DNA from: Ianthella basta
Taxonomy: Eukaryota > Porifera > Demospongiae > Verongiida > Ianthellidae
Reading direction: 5' to 3'
NCBI GenBank assembly: GCA_964019415.1
Contig: OZ025871.1
Coordinates: 8,659,213 to 8,723,212, forward strand
DNA length: 64,000 nucleotides
The notes below the pieces were generated by a model. That model was not told the origin of the DNA and searched no databases. It saw only the letters and a program-made list of their open reading frames with translations. The translations under genes and the position numbers were made by a program. Positions 61,701 to 64,000 of this stretch are shown piece by piece (within the stretch, counting starts at the first letter, position 1; the number at the start of each line of letters is the position of its first letter).

Positions 61701-63089
61701 TGTGTGCGGAATAAATTGATCCCTTATTATTATTGTGGGTCCAGTGAGATCATTGACTATGTACATATCTAGGCATGGTACGTATATACACTCTGACCTG
61801 GTGAAAGGCTATTCACGGCTCAGCCTCAGGAACATGTGTGTACGTACACTGTCTTACAGTGATTTAGCCAGTGTACTTGTGTTATTGGATCAGGTTTACA
61901 TGCATGCACATACACTGACCTACAAGGACTCCACTAATGCATGTACTTGTATTAGTAAGCAAAAGCGTTACTTGTTGTGGTTTCGAAGTGGCTTAACACA
62001 CTCACAGTGAAGAAGACTCCACCTTACCACTAAAATATTGCTAATTTACATAAATGACCAATAGTGAGTACATTAACAGGCACAGTTATATCCGTAAATG
62101 ATACCAGTGAGTTGCTTCATCCTCGCACACATACCATTTCCTCCGCCTTGTTTGAACTGCTCAGACAACCTTTCCAGCTCATCTGCCCAGACGTCTTGGT
62201 TGCTGTTTCGCAGCATTTGGCAAAATATCTGAAAGTCTTCATCTCTTTTCCCTCGTAGAGTCTCAATGACCCTGTCCACTTGGGCACTGCTGGTAGGCAA
62301 TTCTCTCACCATCTGGGCCTCTCTTTGGCTCATGAATCCTCCCGCCTCCTTCTCTAGCTTATCACTGAGGCCTGTATTCATTAATACATTGAGTTTGAGG
62401 CTCTCTCTCAAGGAGAGCAAGGCAGCAACATTCCAGGAACTCATGGGATGGGGTTTTCCATCTGGAAGTAAGGCAAGGGGGAAAGTACACTCTTTGGCAA
62501 ACCAGTTCTGACAACACTTAACTACACATAACTGGCTAGTTACTACATATAAAGATATTAATAGGTATGCAAGTATAGATGGAACTGACCTAACAAAAGA
62601 TGCCAAGGGCACTGTACATTACCAATCAATCCACATGGCAGTAGACCAATGAGGAAGATCAAATTCATACAGACAATGAGGCATTCCCAATCAAGGCCTG
62701 CTACTGACGAAGACCCCAGCTAGTGGTCTCAGCAACAATAAGAATCAGTCAAACTTAGAAACTAGATCTGAACAGCTAGACATCTAGAAAGCTGCCCCAC
62801 TTGGGTACAATCACTGTTTCTCACACTGCGACTATTCACCTGTCTCCACTGGTCCAGGGTTGAGCTCTACATCCCCACTCTGAATGAGGAGGAGTCGAGG
62901 AGGCATTGCACAAGCTAACATGAGCAGGTAAAGAAGTGGAAGGACCCCTCTCTTCACTGCATGCGTGTTGGACCCGGAGGACGAGGGAGCGGCTGTCATC
63001 TTCGCTCCTCCTCCTTTCAACAGCCACCTCATTCGACTGCAGTTGAACAGCCCAACAGACACGCGCCACTGCTGGGCGGAGATGGGCAT
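46745..63089 (-). CDS. NLR2: 2A leader - CARD - NACHT - LRR receptor
   Basis: Exons, minus strand: leader 63089-62840; CARD-like 62461-62135; NACHT 61323-59671; 59357-59274; 58207-58083; LRR pair 57664-57460 and 55907-55783; second LRR pair 54869-54665 and 54153-54029; 48130-48032; 47674-47452; probable Pro/Ser exon 46825-46745 (ASHQGTSP). All junctions are GT-AG with compatible phases; exon sizes equal those of NLR1 (205, 125, 99 nt), except 125 against 128 nt at 58207. Domains: hydrophobic 2A leader, CARD-like adaptor domain, NACHT (GAPGVGKST, LFVLDGFDELP, LTSRS), LRR-like exons. Likely a cytosolic or membrane-routed danger or microbe sensor. The intron 54029-48130 contains a complete 5.3-kb transposon. 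No nonsense codon seen. The 3' end is not fixed and may extend to the exons at 42.3-39.9 kb. Confidence 0.8.
47452..47674 (-). CDS. NLR2 conserved 3' exon b (part of NLR2)
   Basis: Reads MSHSLMVRFGMSVLKGVSKQ, DLLQDMLSRLPPDERDMFTT, YPCIRLSSSS, to TCAA/GTGAGT. This copy has no stop, unlike the copy at 1105-1327. Not assigned to a known domain. Confidence 0.65.
48032..48130 (-). CDS. NLR2 LRR-like exon a (part of NLR2)
   Basis: 33 codons, phase 0 at both ends: LREEKLKLDEMEKALAVMSK then LKTLVLGMNYD, an LRR-like strand at the end. The NLR1 counterpart is 17403-17305 (MSRLEMLVLGMSDN). Confidence 0.75.
48637..51847 (+). CDS. DUF6589-like putative transposase with zinc finger
   Basis: Exons: 48637 to about 49857, then 49962-50070, 50160-50290, 50461-50676 and 50771-51847, with GT-AG junctions. 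The N-terminus has C-x2-C (CRICRVPL) and C-x2-C (HHCKACYRRL), a ZAD-like metal site, then a coiled basic stretch. Next are four 33-residue Pro-rich repeats (49113-49508). The main domain reads FVMDNVDVYQKPRFMSAEKQ, MYHWVQIYAIKDH and FLGGDQLTCERVRGAQKARL, the D...GDQLT pattern I associate with DUF6589. I infer an RNase H-like catalytic core with DN-D and GDQ acids. One frameshift is needed at 49020-49075, near a run of A after AAGCGTG. Ends IFRELMANKKLCCI. This is probably the transposase, because the other gene is a helicase. Confidence 0.7.
49113..49508 (+). repeat. Four 99-bp in-frame repeats
   Basis: CCACTGATCGTGCCAGGCCC starts at 49113, 49212, 49311 and 49410, an exact 99-bp period coding for 33 residues (TPLIVPGPVPSSAST, KIPRR, PGPTGQPLA). 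Few differences, mostly silent or conservative, so recent or homogenised. Confidence 0.9.
51997..53487 (-). pseudogene. RecQ-like helicase with Cys-rich tail, damaged
   Basis: Start taken at ATG 53487 (MDVQEDSLEKSYSYALEKLK); the frame is open further upstream but without ATG. Motifs: LSTFQKCALREILTGRDTFV then GLPTGLGKS (motif 0 and Walker A), VIIISPLIELMNSQ (Ia), YVFSSPESIL, AVFIDEAHCVESWG (DEAH), FAALTASAS (III), CRVLFSTIAFGMGINIPNIR (V) and YVQETGRGGRDG (VI). A Cys-rich zinc-binding tail follows (CCDICTIRCCCNCTCHCSC), then an acidic Ser end. Frame shifts near 52830-52860 and 52570-52600, and an in-frame TAA after SKITDEEK, break the helicase core. Family known function: ATP-driven 3'-5' DNA unwinding; here presumably for transposition. 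Confidence 0.75.
55040..55465 (+). mobile_element. Helitron-like repeat, copy 1, in NLR2 intron
   Basis: About 425 bp, homologous to 58380-58795 (GCCAAAATTTGGTTTAA, TCTAAGAGATAG, GGGGGTGACCTAAGG). Ends with the hairpin CCCG-AAGGG-CGGG, then CATTCAGCTAG before T. No coding. Confidence 0.55.
55983..56460. mobile_element. Foldback element 2
   Basis: Inverted arms around a centre near 56305 (GGCAAGCAAATG...CATTTGCTTGCC). Arms contain CACACAGTGCAAGTTGCAAA and CCACCACC tracts, with the same sub-unit as foldback 1. In an NLR2 intron. Confidence 0.7.
56560..57400. other. NLR2 intron with an old tandem duplication
   Basis: Blocks around 56690-56960 and 57010-57330 share CATG-CATGGCACAAGTCAG-type, GCCAGGCCAT, and GCACAGTACAT-CAGT-TTCTCCTATG segments. 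No exon found. Confidence 0.4.
58380..58795 (+). mobile_element. Helitron-like repeat, copy 2, in NLR2 intron
   Basis: Same family as 55040-55465; hairpin ACCCG-AAGGG-CGGGT, then ATTCAGCTAG, T. Confidence 0.55.
59671..61323 (-). CDS. NLR2 NACHT exon (part of NLR2)
   Basis: Begins ADGGGGGGEQVELLF after CTCTGCAG (phase 1) and ends TAT-G/GTGAGG. Motifs: IISGAPGVGKSTLARKVCQ, VLFVLDGFDELPPHLR, DVILTSRSIV, IRGLCSIPVVLSIICQVFL and HLTVQEFLAAVYVSLL. All nucleotide-binding motifs are intact. The glycine run near the start replaces a longer linker in NLR1. Confidence 0.9.
62135..62461 (-). CDS. NLR2 CARD-like exon (part of NLR2)
   Basis: With the carried G it starts DGKPHPMSSWNVAALLSLRE, then LNVLMNTGLSDKLEKEAGGF, MSQREAQMVRELPTSSAQVD, RVIETLRGKRDEDFQIFCQM and LRNSNQDVWADELERL. 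The pattern L...L...G.(L/M)S..E....(E/R).....V..L...L...G...F..F...L...Q..L fits a CARD. Ends AAT-G/GTATGT, phase 1, matching the NACHT exon. It occupies the position of the DEATH-like exon in NLR1. Confidence 0.75.
62840..63089 (-). CDS. NLR2 leader exon with 2A-like peptide (part of NLR2)
   Basis: 83 codons from ATG 63089, with only a few substitutions against NLR1 (RSSSR to GSSGS region, VDT to VET). The hydrophobic run and LLLIQSGDVELNPGP are identical, followed by G/GTGAAT in phase 1. The same start was chosen in both copies because frames upstream differ and CTTGCA-ATGCCCATC is the first shared ATG. Confidence 0.85.
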
Positions 63090-63419
63090 CTTGCAATGCC
63101 TGAACACAGAAGGAAGGAGGTAGCACAATGATCAACTCTACACCACTTAACACGCACACATACGTAAGTGGGTACGCTCCCAAAACATTTAATCGCACTT
63201 ACTTAGCAAACAAACCTCGTCAATAGTTTAATTAAAGTCATATGAAGGAAACAGACATGTACTCACGAATATAGCTCAAAGAAAAGGAAACTAATCAAGA
63301 AATGGACAGGCCAGCGATTGCTGAACTTGGATTGCGACCTTTAAATTTATGAGGGGAATTCCTTGCTGTACACATACGGGGGTGGTCTACAATTTATATG
63401 TGAATATTAGCCTATTCCA

Positions 63420-64000
63420 CATGTACTAAAAATTAATATTTCTATTGCTACAACGGCATCACTTGTATGACCTTGTTCCTTCGTGTGGCACGGAAGGCAT
63501 CTCGCTCCACTCCGGTGTCAGTTACGGCACACGCCACTCCAGTGCTGGCCTGTAGCGGTGAGGGCTCCGCCAGATCAGACGAGGGTCGCGACAGCGAGCG
63601 CGTGTCCGTTTCAAGAGACACGCTCCACCAGCGGCCGCGGGTTGATACGGGCTCGACTGCGTAGGAACTCAACTAATGAGCACATCGTAAGGTGAGAGCC
63701 GCTGGGGAAGATGGGCAGTGTAGAGCGTGGTGGTATGTAGAGTATCAGTAGCGAGAGGTAGCCGTGGTGAGCGGGCTTGTCCTAGCTAGTGAAGAATCTC
63801 CTTCGAGTTCACTCCGCTAGCCGTTTCCCTATTAGCAAGAGAGCGCTGAGTGCATTTTGTTGGAGGGTAGGCTGCTGTGACGTTACTGTCGCGCGGCATC
63901 TTCCTCTCCCTCGCTGCTTCATGTTCCGTGCTGGGCCCTTCCTAGTGCAGTCACTTTCCTGACAGGTGAACTACTTGTTGGAGGAGATCGGTTTGGACTA
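63420..64000 (+). promoter_or_regulatory. Duplicated upstream region of NLR2
   Basis: Copy of 33000-33600 with small indels, ending at the window edge at the same GAACTACTTGTTGGAGGAG that in copy 1 precedes the (GT)84 array. The open plus-strand frame (63467-63664) is kept in register up to its end. Confidence 0.45.

Overview
This looks like nuclear DNA of an early-branching animal, most likely a sponge. I infer that from two NACHT genes with DEATH-type or CARD-type front exons, spliced genes with GT-AG introns, animal-type transposons, many (GT)n arrays, and no bacterial operon structure. The species cannot be named from the sequence.

The backbone is a pair of paralogous NLR-type receptor genes on the minus strand, about 30.4 kb apart. 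NLR1 runs from 32.7 kb to about 14.3 kb or less. NLR2 runs from 63.1 kb to about 46.7 kb, possibly to 39.9 kb. Both start with a nearly identical 83-codon leader exon that ends in a 2A-type ribosome-skipping motif (GDVELNPGP). That exon splices in phase 1 to a DEATH-like domain in NLR1 and to a CARD-like domain in NLR2. A NACHT ATPase exon and short LRR-like exons follow; NLR2 has a duplicated LRR exon pair. A third copy of the last exons, with a nonsense codon, lies at 0.6-1.3 kb. The sequence upstream of both leaders (33.0-33.6 and 63.4-64.0 kb) is also duplicated.

On the plus strand just upstream of NLR1 is a broken myosin-IX-like gene (34.1-36.7 kb) with frameshifts, two nonsense codons and exons out of order. 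Next come two tandem copies of the C-terminal winged-helix exons of replication protein A 32 kDa (37.3-39.1 and 44.0-45.7 kb). The second copy has lost its last codons through an 11-bp deletion.

The left end (1.9-7.9 kb) holds an intact-looking minus-strand gene resembling vertebrate C14orf93. It is divergent from a decayed CACTA/EnSpm-type transposase whose first exon is duplicated.

The rest is dense in mobile DNA. The most notable element is a 5,263-bp transposon at 48,424-53,686. It has about 92-bp terminal inverted repeats and an 8-bp target duplication, and carries a DUF6589-like putative transposase plus a convergent RecQ-like helicase. It sits in an intron of NLR2. A 729-bp element with its own TIRs, a 9-bp target duplication and a RecQ fragment sits in the equivalent intron of NLR1. 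Other elements are an RTE-like LINE fragment, two piggyBac-type MITEs, Tc1/mariner-type MITEs, a hAT-type MITE, Helitron-like 3' ends, two foldback elements, minisatellites and about ten long (GT)n arrays.
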